Part shown: positions 52,417 through 60,807 of the stretch, piece after piece
Layout: every line of letters begins with the position of its first letter
How positions within the stretch are numbered: position 1 is the stretch's first letter
Assembly: GCF_022482905.1 (NCBI RefSeq)
Contig: NZ_JAKVOI010000001.1
Span: 2,543,958-2,607,957, forward strand
DNA from: Clostridium sp.
Lineage (GTDB): Bacteria > Bacillota > Clostridia > Clostridiales > Clostridiaceae
Length of the DNA stretch: 64,000 nucleotides
Direction of reading: 5' to 3'
The notes under the pieces: model-generated
What the model saw: only the letters and a program-made list of their open reading frames with translations
What the model was told of the DNA's origin: nothing
Databases searched by the model: none
Position numbers and translations under genes: made by a program

Positions 52417-53469
52417 TTATTTGTCAAAAGTAATAATAACTTTTAGTGCTTCTCCATTTTGCATAAGCTTAAATCCTTCATTAATCTTTTCAAGTGGTAG
52501 TCTATGTGTAATCAGTGCATTTCCATCAATTTTTTTATCAAAAAGCAATTGCTCGGCTAAATGAAATTGTCTAGGCGTGGATCCATAAGATGCAGTGACA
52601 GTTAATTGATTATAATGTATGAGATTACCATCAATACCTAACTCCGGGCTATCCTTTGGAAAACCTGCAAATAATAGAACTGTTCCTCCTTTTGCAACTA
52701 CCTCAACTGCTTGTCTTGCTGAAGCTGTCGAAGTATTAGCAACTACTACCTTATTAGGGCCTCTATGATTTATAGTAACATCCCTTACAAATGACTTTAA
52801 GTCACCATCAGTTTTTAAATTAAAATAATAATCCGCCACGTTTTTTTCTCTTGCCATCTTCAATCGCCCTTCAGAAGGATTTGCAATAATAGTTTTAGAA
52901 ACGCCTCTTACTTTAGCAATCATTGAATGCAAGATTCCAATCGGTCCACATCCTAAAATAAGAATTTCATCACCTAGGTGTGAATCAATAACTTCTTCGC
53001 CATTCATTGCTGAAACTGTTGGATCCCCTAATGCCGCAATTTCATAAGAAACTCCATCAGGAATTTTTACGCAAGTACCGACTTCCAACGTTTTTCCTGG
53101 TATTTTAATATATTCTGCAAAAGCTCCCTGGTAATGTATACCTAGGTTTTTCCGGTTTTCACAAAGATTTTGTAAGCCTCTATCACAGTAATAACAATGA
53201 CCACATGGTATTCCTGGATGTATACTTACTCTGTCACCAATTGAAACTTTACTGATATTTTCTCCAACTTCTACAACCTCTCCAGCAAATTCGTGTCCTA
53301 AAACTACCGGAGGTATAATTTTTGCATGGCCATGTAAATAAGTACGTAAATCTGATCCACATATTGCTGCTGCCTTTATTTTTACTAAATAATCATCTGA
53401 ACCAATCACTGGTTTCTCATAATCCTCAATTGTTATGTTTTTCACACCATTAAATACAGCTACTTTCAC
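52417..53469 (-). CDS. Zinc-dependent alcohol dehydrogenase (GatD/threonine-dehydrogenase-like)
   Basis: 350 residues starting at GTG 53469 (GGGGAGAT upstream). A medium-chain dehydrogenase: catalytic zinc site CGSDLRTYLHGHAKIIPPVVLGHEFAGEV, structural zinc site CGHCYYCDRGLQNLCENRK (four Cys), and NAD loop ILGCGPIGILHSMI. It resembles galactitol-1-phosphate or L-iditol/threonine dehydrogenases. In this operon it probably oxidises the phosphorylated substrate or one of its products. Confidence 0.9.
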   Translation of the reverse strand: MKVAVFNGVKNITIEDYEKPVIGSDDYLVKIKAAAICGSDLRTYLHGHAKIIPPVVLGHEFAGEVVEVGENISKVSIGDRVSIHPGIPCGHCYYCDRGLQNLCENRKNLGIHYQGAFAEYIKIPGKTLEVGTCVKIPDGVSYEIAALGDPTVSAMNGEEVIDSHLGDEILILGCGPIGILHSMIAKVRGVSKTIIANPSEGRLKMAREKNVADYYFNLKTDGDLKSFVRDVTINHRGPNKVVVANTSTASARQAVEVVAKGGTVLLFAGFPKDSPELGIDGNLIHYNQLTVTASYGSTPRQFHLAEQLLFDKKIDGNALITHRLPLEKINEGFKLMQNGEALKVIITFDK

Positions 53470-53485
53470 GTTTATCTCCCCTTTT

Positions 53486-54130
53486 CTATTTTTTTATATT
53501 ATTAAATATGTCTGTAAAATTCTTAGCCCTTCTATATATCTCATCATAATTTTCTGCATCAGCCAATTTTTTATCAACTAAGTCACTTCCTATACCTGCC
53601 CCTATAGCACCTGATTGTATGAAGGAAGTAAAATTCTCTTCACTTATTCCACCAACTGCCATTATTTTCAGCTGCTTAAGAGGTCCCAATAGCTGCTTAA
53701 TATAATTTGATCCAATTGTTGCTGCTGGAAAAATTTTAACTATTTCGGCTCCCAACCTCCATGCGGTAATTGCTTCAGTCGGAGTAAAAACCCCTGGAAC
53801 TGCTAAAATATCATACTTATTGCACATTTGTATAACATCAGAATGTAGAGAAGGCGATAAAATAAATTGTGCTCCAGAAAGTATTGCAATTCTTGCAGTC
53901 TCCCCATCAATAACAGTACCTGCTCCAATAATCATTTTATCAGAATAACTTTGAGTTAAACTTTCAATCATTTTTGATGCGCCTGGAGTATTAAATGTAA
54001 CCTCAATCAATCTAACCCCTCCACGATATAGAGCATCAGCTATTTTATTAATTTGTTCAAATGTAGTTCCCCTCACTATTGATATAACCCCATTTTTTTT
54101 TATTTGTTGTAATATTTTATATTTATCCAT
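53486..54130 (-). CDS. KDPG/KHG (KDPGal-type) aldolase
   Basis: 214 residues of the Eda/DgoA family: SIVRGTTFEQ, LIEVTFNTPGA (Glu), GAGTVIDGE and KIFPAATIGSNYIKQLLGPL with the Schiff-base Lys. It cleaves a 2-keto-3-deoxy acid (often its 6-phosphate) to pyruvate and a glyceraldehyde. It is placed directly after a DgoD-like dehydratase, suggesting the product of that enzyme, directly or after phosphorylation, is its substrate. Confidence 0.92.
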   Translation of the reverse strand: MDKYKILQQIKKNGVISIVRGTTFEQINKIADALYRGGVRLIEVTFNTPGASKMIESLTQSYSDKMIIGAGTVIDGETARIAILSGAQFILSPSLHSDVIQMCNKYDILAVPGVFTPTEAITAWRLGAEIVKIFPAATIGSNYIKQLLGPLKQLKIMAVGGISEENFTSFIQSGAIGAGIGSDLVDKKLADAENYDEIYRRAKNFTDIFNNIKK

Positions 54131-54144
54131 ATTAATCTATCTCC

Positions 54145-55290
54145 TCACCACTCAGATAATGTTCCATCATAATTACGCCACCTCGGATTGGTCCAATTTA
54201 GTCCTTCCAAGCTTACCTTTTCTACCATTTCCTCATCAATTTCTATTCCAAGACCAGCACCAGATGGTACATCTACAAAGCCTTTTTTATATTGAAATAT
54301 TTCCTTGTTTTTTACAAAATCGAGCAGATCAAAGCCCTGATTATAATGAATACCTAAGCTTTGTTCCTGAATAAATACATTTTGTGTACATGAGTCAACC
54401 TGCAATGTCGCTGCCAAGGCAATTGGACCATAAGGTGCATGAGGTGCTACTGCAATATCATAGGCTTCCGCCATAGCTGCAATTTTCCTTACTTCAAATA
54501 TGCCGCCAGTCAGTGAAATATCTGGCTGGATAATGTCTACTACGCCTTGTTGCATAATATGCTTATATGACCAACGAGTACATAATCTTTCCCCTGTTGC
54601 TATAGGAATTGAGGTATGACTTGCTATTTCCTTAAGTGTGTCATCATTTTCAGGCAAAACTGGCTCTTCAATAAACATAGGATGATATATTTCCAACTCA
54701 TGGGCCAATACTTTTGCCATTGCCTTATGTACACGCCCATGAAAATCGATTGCAATTTCAACATCATTACCTACTGATTTACGAATAGAATCAACCCGTT
54801 CTAAAACTGCTTCTATCTTCTTGTAGGTATCAATATAATGCATTTCATCACAAGCATTCATTTTTACAGCTGTAAAGCCCAAATTTTTGCGTTCTAAAGC
54901 AGCTTTTCCAACATCACTAGGGCGATCGCCTCCTATCCAAGAATATACTTTAATATTTCTTCTTGCTTTACCTCCTAAAAATTCATAAACAGGCATATTA
55001 TAATACTTTCCCTTAATATCCCATAATGCCATTTCAATTCCTGATACTGCAGTCATATGAACCGGACCACCTCTAAAAAAATATCTGTATAAGCACTGCC
55101 AAATGTCTTCGATTTCTAGAGGATTTCTACCAATAATCAAGTTACTTGTTTCGTAAATACAGTTAACAACTGTTTCTGTTCTAGTACCAGAAATACACTC
55201 TCCCCAACCTGAAATTCCACTGTCAGTTATAATTTTAACGAAAATCCATCGAGGTTTTAATTTGTAGACCTTTATATCAGTAATCTTCAT
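54145..55290 (-). CDS. dgoD: Galactonate dehydratase-like enzyme (DgoD type)
   Basis: 381 residues from ATG 55290 (TTGGGAGGAAAATTAGA upstream). Enolase-superfamily enzyme with DgoD landmarks: FTAVKMNACDEMHYID, VEIAIDFHGRVHKAMAKVLA (catalytic His), MFIEEPVLPEND, IATGERLCTRW, APHAPYGPIALAATL (second His), and QSLGIHYNQGFDLLDFVKNK, which closely resembles E. coli D-galactonate dehydratase. It would dehydrate an aldonic acid to a 2-keto-3-deoxy acid. No kinase (DgoK) is in the operon. Confidence 0.85.
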   Translation of the reverse strand: MKITDIKVYKLKPRWIFVKIITDSGISGWGECISGTRTETVVNCIYETSNLIIGRNPLEIEDIWQCLYRYFFRGGPVHMTAVSGIEMALWDIKGKYYNMPVYEFLGGKARRNIKVYSWIGGDRPSDVGKAALERKNLGFTAVKMNACDEMHYIDTYKKIEAVLERVDSIRKSVGNDVEIAIDFHGRVHKAMAKVLAHELEIYHPMFIEEPVLPENDDTLKEIASHTSIPIATGERLCTRWSYKHIMQQGVVDIIQPDISLTGGIFEVRKIAAMAEAYDIAVAPHAPYGPIALAATLQVDSCTQNVFIQEQSLGIHYNQGFDLLDFVKNKEIFQYKKGFVDVPSGAGLGIEIDEEMVEKVSLEGLNWTNPRWRNYDGTLSEW

Positions 55291-55291
55291 T

Positions 55292-56260
55292 CTAATTTTC
55301 CTCCCAAGCAATTAGATTTGGTGGAACTTTACCACTCTTAACAGATAAAACATTATCAACTGCTGTAGAACCCATTCTTCGATTTGAATCATACGTTGTT
55401 CCTGCTTCATGTGGTGTCATCAATACATTAGGAAAATCAAAATACGGCTGCCATTCTGGTGGCTCAGAATCATATACGTCTGTTGCATAACCAAGCAGTT
55501 TTCCATCTTTTAAGGCATTCATTAATGCATTAGAATCAATACATTTACTTCGTGCTGTATTCACTAAGATAGCTCCTTTCTTCATCATATCGAATTGATT
55601 TTTGCTTAAAATCTTGTAAGTTCCCTCATTTAAAGGAACATGTAAACTGATAAAATCTGATTGTGATAAAAGCTCTGGTAAATCAACATACTCAACACCT
55701 AGCGTTTTTGCAGCATCACGCTCTACAATATCATAGCCTAAAATTCTCATTGAAAATCCTGTAGCACGTTTAACTGTTGCCAATCCTATATTACCAATTC
55801 CGATAATCCCAATAGTTTTTTTATAAAGACTAATACCAGGGCGTTTAATCCATTCTTTATTTTTTGTTTCTCTTATTGCCCTGTAATAATCTCTTGCAAT
55901 CATCAATATAAATCCCATTGCACAATCTGCTACTTCTTCTTTGTTCGTACCAGGTGCATTTGTTACAATAATCCCCATATCATGTGCCTTTTCTTTATCA
56001 ATTGCATCTACTCCTACACCATGCTTTGCAATAACTTTCATTTTAGTAAAATGATCTATAACATCACCTGGAACTTTATCATTTCCAACAATCAATGCAT
56101 CTGCATCAGATGCATATTCTATCATTTCAGCTTTTGTAAAAGGTCTTCCAAAAGGATTTAGGATAACTTTACATCCCGCTTTTTCTAATCGTTCTACCGG
56201 TTGTTTATAAAATTTCCCAAATGATACAGCAGTTGCTACAACCTTCCATTCATTTTTCAT
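55292..56260 (-). CDS. Phosphoglycerate dehydrogenase-like 2-hydroxyacid dehydrogenase
   Basis: 322 residues. NAD motif TIGIIGIGNIGLATVKRA, then NTARSKCID (Arg), DVYDSEPPEWQ (Glu) and LMTPHEAGTTYDSNRRM (His). It belongs to the D-isomer 2-hydroxyacid dehydrogenases. Second gene of the PTS operon, ending one base before the dehydratase start. It might oxidise a carbon-2 hydroxyl of the imported acid or dispose of a pathway intermediate; the substrate is unknown. Confidence 0.88.
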   Translation of the reverse strand: MKNEWKVVATAVSFGKFYKQPVERLEKAGCKVILNPFGRPFTKAEMIEYASDADALIVGNDKVPGDVIDHFTKMKVIAKHGVGVDAIDKEKAHDMGIIVTNAPGTNKEEVADCAMGFILMIARDYYRAIRETKNKEWIKRPGISLYKKTIGIIGIGNIGLATVKRATGFSMRILGYDIVERDAAKTLGVEYVDLPELLSQSDFISLHVPLNEGTYKILSKNQFDMMKKGAILVNTARSKCIDSNALMNALKDGKLLGYATDVYDSEPPEWQPYFDFPNVLMTPHEAGTTYDSNRRMGSTAVDNVLSVKSGKVPPNLIAWEEN

Positions 56261-56314
56261 TCATACTCATTCCCTTTCTAAAATAATTCTAAAGAATATT
56301 AATAGTTATGGAAT

Positions 56315-56782
56315 TCAATCCATAATAAATTTTAATTTTTCTATTACTTCCAAAGGTGATTCTGATGCATAGATATCTTTTAAAATACTTTGTTTAGAGA
56401 ATATATTCATGAGATTACTTAATGTCTTTACCTGTTGTTCTGGGTTCTTAATTGCCATCATAAAAATTAGTGATGCTTCTACTCTACCTGTGTCGCTGCC
56501 CATTTCTCTAAATACAATTGGATTTTTAAGTTTGGCTATCAATATGCCAGGGACATTGACGTGTTTTGCATCCGTATGTGGTATGGCAACCTTAATACCA
56601 TCGGTATTCAATCCAGTTGGAAATGTATTTTCTCTTTCCAATATACCTTTTACATAAGAATTTTTAACATATCCTTTTTGCCTCAATATTTCTGATAAAT
56701 TAATTAAAAGTTGTTCTTGATTTTCTGCTTCATAATCTATAAGAACTAAATCTTCATGTAATAGTACACTTTCTTCCTGCAT
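56315..56782 (-). CDS. PTS EIIA (fructose/mannitol type)
   Basis: 155 residues of the PTS_EIIA type 2 fold. The phosphorylated histidine is in GIKVAIPHTDAKHVNVPGI, with NTFPTGLNTDG just upstream of it. As first gene of the operon it lies 46 bases from the -12 end of the sigma-54-type promoter at 56828-56844. It passes phosphate from HPr to the EIIB at 52107 and probably also to the LevR-type activator. Confidence 0.92.
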   Translation of the reverse strand: MQEESVLLHEDLVLIDYEAENQEQLLINLSEILRQKGYVKNSYVKGILERENTFPTGLNTDGIKVAIPHTDAKHVNVPGILIAKLKNPIVFREMGSDTGRVEASLIFMMAIKNPEQQVKTLSNLMNIFSKQSILKDIYASESPLEVIEKLKFIMD

Positions 56783-56827
56783 AACAACGTTCCTCCAAAT
56801 CTTTATTAATTATTCACATAACAATAG

Positions 56828-56844
56828 AGCAAAATACATGCCAA
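56828..56844 (-). promoter_or_regulatory. Sigma-54 (-24/-12) promoter of the galactitol-type PTS operon
   Basis: Minus strand TTGGCATGTATTTTGCT: GG (56842-56841) and GC (56830-56829) are exactly 10 bases apart, and the whole fits TGGCAC-N5-TTGCT with one mismatch. Transcription would start about 35 bases before the EIIA start codon. The neighbouring gene at 47853 encodes a GAFTGA-bearing LevR-type activator. Confidence 0.85.
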
Positions 56845-56977
56845 GTCAGTGCATAGCTTCAGACTCATTGTGTTTGCTAAGTTTGGCTCATATAATATGC
56901 TCATATATATAACAAAACTGCTAGTGCATAATTTATATATTGTTACTGCGTAAATGTTTTCATCTTTATCTCTAAAT

Positions 56978-57013
56978 AAAAAAAGGGCCGGTTATCCGTT
57001 GAGATACTCGACC
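56978..57013 (-). terminator. Terminator of the mntA-hepT remnant
   Basis: Minus strand: GGTCG-A-GTATC pairs with GATA-AC-CGGCC (with a bulge) and is followed by seven T (forward A-run 56978-56984). Confidence 0.6.
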
Positions 57014-57166
57014 ATTTCTATATTATATTTAAAGTATTTCAAGAGTCGGTTACAATGGGTATCCCTTGGACACCAGAAATACTTTACCTCCAATTATGGA
57101 TATTTCATTCCTTATTAATTCAATTTCAAATTCAAATTCACTTATTTTATGATAGCTCCATCCATA

Positions 57167-57400
57167 TCATATTTTAAGTATCAAATTAGAAAATTTTTTT
57201 AAATCATCCATATGATTCTCAATTATAGCCCGTACTATTTCTAGATTCACTGTTTGATAATCATGCACAGCTATATTTCTAAATCCAACCATAGATTTCA
57301 ACTCTTTCATAAGCTTTTTATCTATTATTTTATTGTTAAACAATACTTCAAATGCATCTTTCAATAACAGATACTTTATTCAGAACAACATCATTCATAT
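57167..57400 (-). pseudogene. hepT: hepT toxin gene with internal deletion and frameshift
   Basis: A start ATG at 57400 overlaps the mntA end and gives MNDVVLNKVSVIERCI, typical of a HepT N-terminus, then a TGA. The other frame, open from about 57364, continues DAFEVLFNNKIIDKKLMKELKSM and GFRNIAVHDYQTVN, including the HEPN R-x4-H motif, to a stop at 57167. About 60 residues that should lie between the two parts are missing and the frame has shifted, so the toxin is broken. HepT is a HEPN RNase/toxin normally restrained by the MntA nucleotidyltransferase encoded just upstream. Confidence 0.8.
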
Positions 57401-57798
57401 ATTTGTCCCCTTTTTTTTATATCATTTAATATTATTTCCCTTTCTTCATTTAAAGTAGGATAATCCTTAAATGCATACATTTCAAAGTACGCTCTTCTAA
57501 TATCATTACTACAATATACACAATTTCCATTAGCTATTATTTGAACTTTGAATACAGTAGATGCTTTATTTAAATCAACTAAATCCACATCCCTCTTCAA
57601 TATATCTGCAAGTTTTTGAGCCAATATAAAGACTTCATAAGATGTAAATTTATTATCACTGCCAAAAGCTATATCTATATCACTGTCTTCTCTATAAATT
57701 CCATTCACACTGGATCCAAAAATGTAAATTAAATACGGCTTAACTTCATAACTTAAAAATTTCACTATTTTATCTACATTTTCCTGACTTATATTCAA
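57391..57798 (-). CDS. mntA: MNT-domain nucleotidyltransferase antitoxin
   Basis: 135 residues from a TTG at 57798, chosen because GAAGGAGAT is 9 bases upstream (a GTG at 57807 is too close to it). A minimal nucleotidyltransferase: IYIFGSSVNGIYREDSDIDIAFG gives the GS-x(n)-D-x-D metal site and VDLVDLNKASTVF the third Asp region. MntA AMPylates the HEPN toxin HepT. The partner hepT downstream is broken, so this antitoxin has outlived its toxin. Confidence 0.86.
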   Translation of the reverse strand: MNISQENVDKIVKFLSYEVKPYLIYIFGSSVNGIYREDSDIDIAFGSDNKFTSYEVFILAQKLADILKRDVDLVDLNKASTVFKVQIIANGNCVYCSNDIRRAYFEMYAFKDYPTLNEEREIILNDIKKRGQIYE

Positions 57799-57867
57799 CG
57801 AATTCACATCTCCTTCAATTTTCTCCTGTAAGATATTCTATATATTATGTTGAATTTTTCCCTTGAA

Positions 57868-58728
57868 TCAAAAATACCTCTCCAGTTCTTCCACCTTCTC
57901 CATATTGAATATATCTGTAGCTATAACATCCAAAGTTTCATCTGACAAGCTATTTATTTTGTCGGTATAACCAACAGGCAGCTTCTTGAATTTCTTTATC
58001 AATTGTTTGATAATAAGCTCTGATTTGCCTTCTTTTCTGCCTTCTTTTCTGCCCTCATCTCTTATCATTTTTCCAATTTCAGTCATATTTATCATCTCCT
58101 TCAATTTTCTTCTGCTTATTTCATCTCCAAATTTATCTAGCAGTGCATATAGCATGCTGGTACATTCCAGCTTTGTTCCGTTATCCTCTATACTCTGTGC
58201 CAATTCTATACTTTTAACTGCCCTTTCACTCCTGCTTTCGCTGCCGCTCATAAGTGGCAGAAATGTTATGCATAATATATCATTATAGGTAAGTTTCTCT
58301 CCATTATGTATCTTATTTTTAAGATATTCTATTCTTTCATCACCATCTATATTCTTCATATAAAAAGGTTCTATCCTATACTTTATGGTTCCTGCATCTA
58401 TATATTCATCTACATCTTCTATATCCGAAGAATAAACTACAATAGTTCTGACTTTTCTTTTTTCCCTATAAAAAAGAGAAGCATCATAGTAAAGAAATCT
58501 TTTGATATCATCTTTTTTGTCAGTGGTCTGGAATTCAAAATGTAGGTACGATCCGTCTTCCGTATAGAATAGATAATCCGTATATCCTGTCTTTATCTCT
58601 ATGTTTTTTATCTCTGTCTCAGCCGGTGCTATTATTCTGGTGCCTATATTGAAAAAACTTACGGCACTCTGCCTGAATATATCCATGGCCTTTTTCAGCA
58701 CTGCGTCTTCTACTTTATTATAATCCAT
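57868..58728 (-). CDS. Rpn-family PD-(D/E)XK nuclease, second copy
   Basis: 286 residues from ATG 58728 (GGAAAGGG about 9 bases upstream). It is a paralogue of the protein at 14074: DYLFYTEDGSYLHFEFQTTDKK (D...ExQ catalytic set), RFLYYDASLFYREKRKVRTIVVYSSD, and a shorter DEGRKEGRKEGKSE repeat near residue 240. The two copies differ throughout, so this is an old duplication or separate acquisition, not a recent one. Function as for other Rpn nucleases (DNA cleavage; possible defence). It is next to the mntA-hepT remnant, a typical neighbourhood of mobile defence genes. Confidence 0.82.
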   Translation of the reverse strand: MDYNKVEDAVLKKAMDIFRQSAVSFFNIGTRIIAPAETEIKNIEIKTGYTDYLFYTEDGSYLHFEFQTTDKKDDIKRFLYYDASLFYREKRKVRTIVVYSSDIEDVDEYIDAGTIKYRIEPFYMKNIDGDERIEYLKNKIHNGEKLTYNDILCITFLPLMSGSESRSERAVKSIELAQSIEDNGTKLECTSMLYALLDKFGDEISRRKLKEMINMTEIGKMIRDEGRKEGRKEGKSELIIKQLIKKFKKLPVGYTDKINSLSDETLDVIATDIFNMEKVEELERYF

Positions 58729-58850
58729 ATCATTCATCCCTTTCCACAATAAATTTTATATTTTTATTATGGTCATAAATGGTTGGACCCATTCAAACAT
58801 TTGTTCCTTTTAAAGTGATGACTTATTTAAGTTTACACTAACTTTATAAA

Positions 58851-58898
58851 TATAAAAAACAAGTATATGTACCTGTGTATAAGGACTTATACTTGTTT
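58851..58898 (-). terminator. Terminator of the mannose-family PTS operon
   Basis: AAACAAGTATA (58857-58867) pairs with TATACTTGTTT (58888-58898), an 11-bp perfect stem with a 20-base loop. The minus strand runs into TTTTTT, 31 bases past the alcohol dehydrogenase stop. Confidence 0.85.
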
Positions 58899-58928
58899 AA
58901 CTAATTTTATTCAATATTATTATGTGAT

Positions 58929-59966
58929 TTAAAATTTTACAACAATTCTATAAGAGGAAGGTTTAATGGCTTCTTTCATAGCTTTTTCAATATCTTTAAA
59001 TTCCAATATTTCACTGATTACCGGAGATGGATCAATAATTCCATCTCCCAGCAATTTTACAGCTTTGGCAAAGTCAGAGGAATTTGAGTTGGCAGACCCG
59101 GAGATGCTTATAAGCTTTTTATGCAACATATTTGGACTTACAGCAATTGGATTATCCGGATGATATGAACTGTATAATATTATCTTCCCATAGAGAGCTA
59201 TCATGTCAAGGCACTGCTGTGCTATGGCAGATATTGCCGTGGTATTGAATATTATATCTGCTCCCCTTCCTTCCGTCAGCTCTTTTATTTTATCTACCGG
59301 ACTTTCATCAATAGGGTTGAATGTTTCGTGGATACCAAGCCTGTTTAGTAATTTTCTTCTATTCTCATCAGGTTCACTGACTATTACCCTGGCACCTTTT
59401 TTCCAAGCTAAAAGTGAATGAAATACCCCCATTATACCTGCACCAATCACCAAAACATTTTGTCCCAATTTAATATCAGCTGTTTCTATACTGTGAATAA
59501 CACATGACAGCGGTTCAGTTAGAGCTGCTGCTTCAAAACTGAGTTTATCAGGAATTTTAAAAACATTTCTGGTCTTGACTGCCAGATACTGTGCAAATCC
59601 TCCTATTCCAGGTACAGAAAGTCCTCCCACCAATTTTTCAGAAGCAAAGTTTTCACAGCTTCCTTCCTCACCTTTTCTACAGTAATAACATTCACCGCAT
59701 GATGTCAGCAGTCCAACAACCACCCTGTCCCCTATATGCCATACAGAACTGTCCACTTCTGAACCGATATTCACAATTATACCTGATTGTTCATGACCAC
59801 CTATAAATGGAAATTTGACTTTGTTAATTCCTTGATATACTCTTTGTTCCCATGTACAAATGGCACTTGCCTTCAACTCAACAAGCAATTCATCAAGTTT
59901 AGGTTCCGGTGTTTTTATATCCTGTATCTCTATTTCCCCAACATTTGTGAATACTGCTGCTTTCAT
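58929..59966 (-). CDS. Zinc-dependent alcohol dehydrogenase
   Basis: 345 residues from ATG 59966 (GAGGGGATGATATTA upstream; the ATG nine bases earlier is too close to it). Medium-chain family: AICTWEQRVYQG and PFIGGHEQSG for catalytic zinc (the usual C-G-S-D is C-T-W-E here), CGECYYCRKGEEGSCEN for structural zinc, and VIGAGIMGVFHSLL for NAD. The change around the first zinc cysteine keeps Cys and His but alters the neighbours. Last gene of the mannose-family PTS operon, 14 bases after the aldolase gene; it likely oxidises or reduces a pathway intermediate. Confidence 0.88.
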   Translation of the reverse strand: MKAAVFTNVGEIEIQDIKTPEPKLDELLVELKASAICTWEQRVYQGINKVKFPFIGGHEQSGIIVNIGSEVDSSVWHIGDRVVVGLLTSCGECYYCRKGEEGSCENFASEKLVGGLSVPGIGGFAQYLAVKTRNVFKIPDKLSFEAAALTEPLSCVIHSIETADIKLGQNVLVIGAGIMGVFHSLLAWKKGARVIVSEPDENRRKLLNRLGIHETFNPIDESPVDKIKELTEGRGADIIFNTTAISAIAQQCLDMIALYGKIILYSSYHPDNPIAVSPNMLHKKLISISGSANSNSSDFAKAVKLLGDGIIDPSPVISEILEFKDIEKAMKEAIKPSSYRIVVKF

Positions 59967-59980
59967 TAATATCATCCCCT

Positions 59981-60775
59981 CTATAATTCCTTCAAAGCTT
60001 GTTCTACGTCTGCATTTTCATGTATAATCATTGAAATCGCTCTGCAATATTTATCAATATTTTTGTTGTTCCATATATTTCGTCCCATTACTACTCCTCT
60101 TGCACCTGATTTCATAGCATTTTTTATCATAGTAAATAGATCCCTTGCATTTTTTGATTTTCCCCCTCCTAAAATTAGAACTGGTCTATAACAATTTTCT
60201 ACTACCGTTCTGTATTCCTCTGAGTTACTTTCCTCTGAATAGCAGGTCTTTACAAAATCCGCTCCATATTCGGCACCCAATCTTGCTGAAAATGCAATAT
60301 TTTCAAGTGTTCTTTTCGATTCTTCCTTAAATCCGCCAGGAATCATTTCTGCTCCAAACACGAGACCCCACTTATCAGCTTCCGAAGCATTTTTTGAGAG
60401 CATTTGAATCATTTTATCCTCATCTTCAAGCCCCACAAAACCCATGCTCATAATTCCATCTGCTCCTATCTTTACAGCATCTTCTACTGAAAAAGTTGAC
60501 GTTACATTGTTCATTACCTGTCTATCTGGATGAATAGACGTAATCCCTCCATCTATTCTAAGTATCAACCCCATGCTTCCTATTTCATTACTGTACTTTT
60601 TTGCAACTCCATAGGTAGTAAGTATAGCATCTACTCCTCCACTTTTGGCTTTTTTAATTATTTCGCCGGGATCTGTCAATATACCAGTAACATCCATCGA
60701 AGAAGCATGATCCATAGCTAAAACAAATGCCTTATTATCCTTTTCTTTAAAAATGTTATACCATCTTTTTTTCAT
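59981..60775 (-). CDS. DhnA-type class I aldolase (LsrF/DeoC-like)
   Basis: 264 residues of the class I FBP aldolase/DhnA family: FVLAMDHASSMDVTGILTDP (Asp), ILTTYGVAKKY, LILRIDGGITSIHPD, ADFVKTCYSEESNSEEYRTV with the Schiff-base Lys, and LILGGGKSKNARDLF, GARGVVMGRNIW for phosphate binding. It would cleave a phosphorylated ketose made from the PTS substrate. Members include LsrF and archaeal aldolases, so the substrate is open. Located between the EIID gene and the dehydrogenase gene. Confidence 0.85.
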   Translation of the reverse strand: MKKRWYNIFKEKDNKAFVLAMDHASSMDVTGILTDPGEIIKKAKSGGVDAILTTYGVAKKYSNEIGSMGLILRIDGGITSIHPDRQVMNNVTSTFSVEDAVKIGADGIMSMGFVGLEDEDKMIQMLSKNASEADKWGLVFGAEMIPGGFKEESKRTLENIAFSARLGAEYGADFVKTCYSEESNSEEYRTVVENCYRPVLILGGGKSKNARDLFTMIKNAMKSGARGVVMGRNIWNNKNIDKYCRAISMIIHENADVEQALKEL

Positions 60776-60807
60776 TTCAACGTCTCCTTTTTAATAATTT
60801 TGATAAT

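Larger units (their letters stand above)
56783..57166. other. Regulatory region upstream of the galactitol-type PTS operon
   Basis: 384 bases without an intact gene. It contains a sigma-54 promoter (56828-56844), a direct repeat GCTCATAT (56886-56893 and 56899-56906), two AGTGCATA copies, an imperfect palindrome TTACTGCGTAA (56943-56953), and a terminator for the hepT/mntA transcript (56978-57013). Between 57057 and 57166 on the minus strand is a short open frame without a start codon that ends GGKVFLVSKGYPL, probably a gene remnant of unknown origin. Confidence 0.6.

Noticed and set aside
57057-57166. Short minus-strand frame ending GGKVFLVSKGYPL as a gene
   Set aside because: No start codon and an upstream stop; the resemblance to KVFLVSKVYP of the aldo/keto reductase is too short to claim homology.
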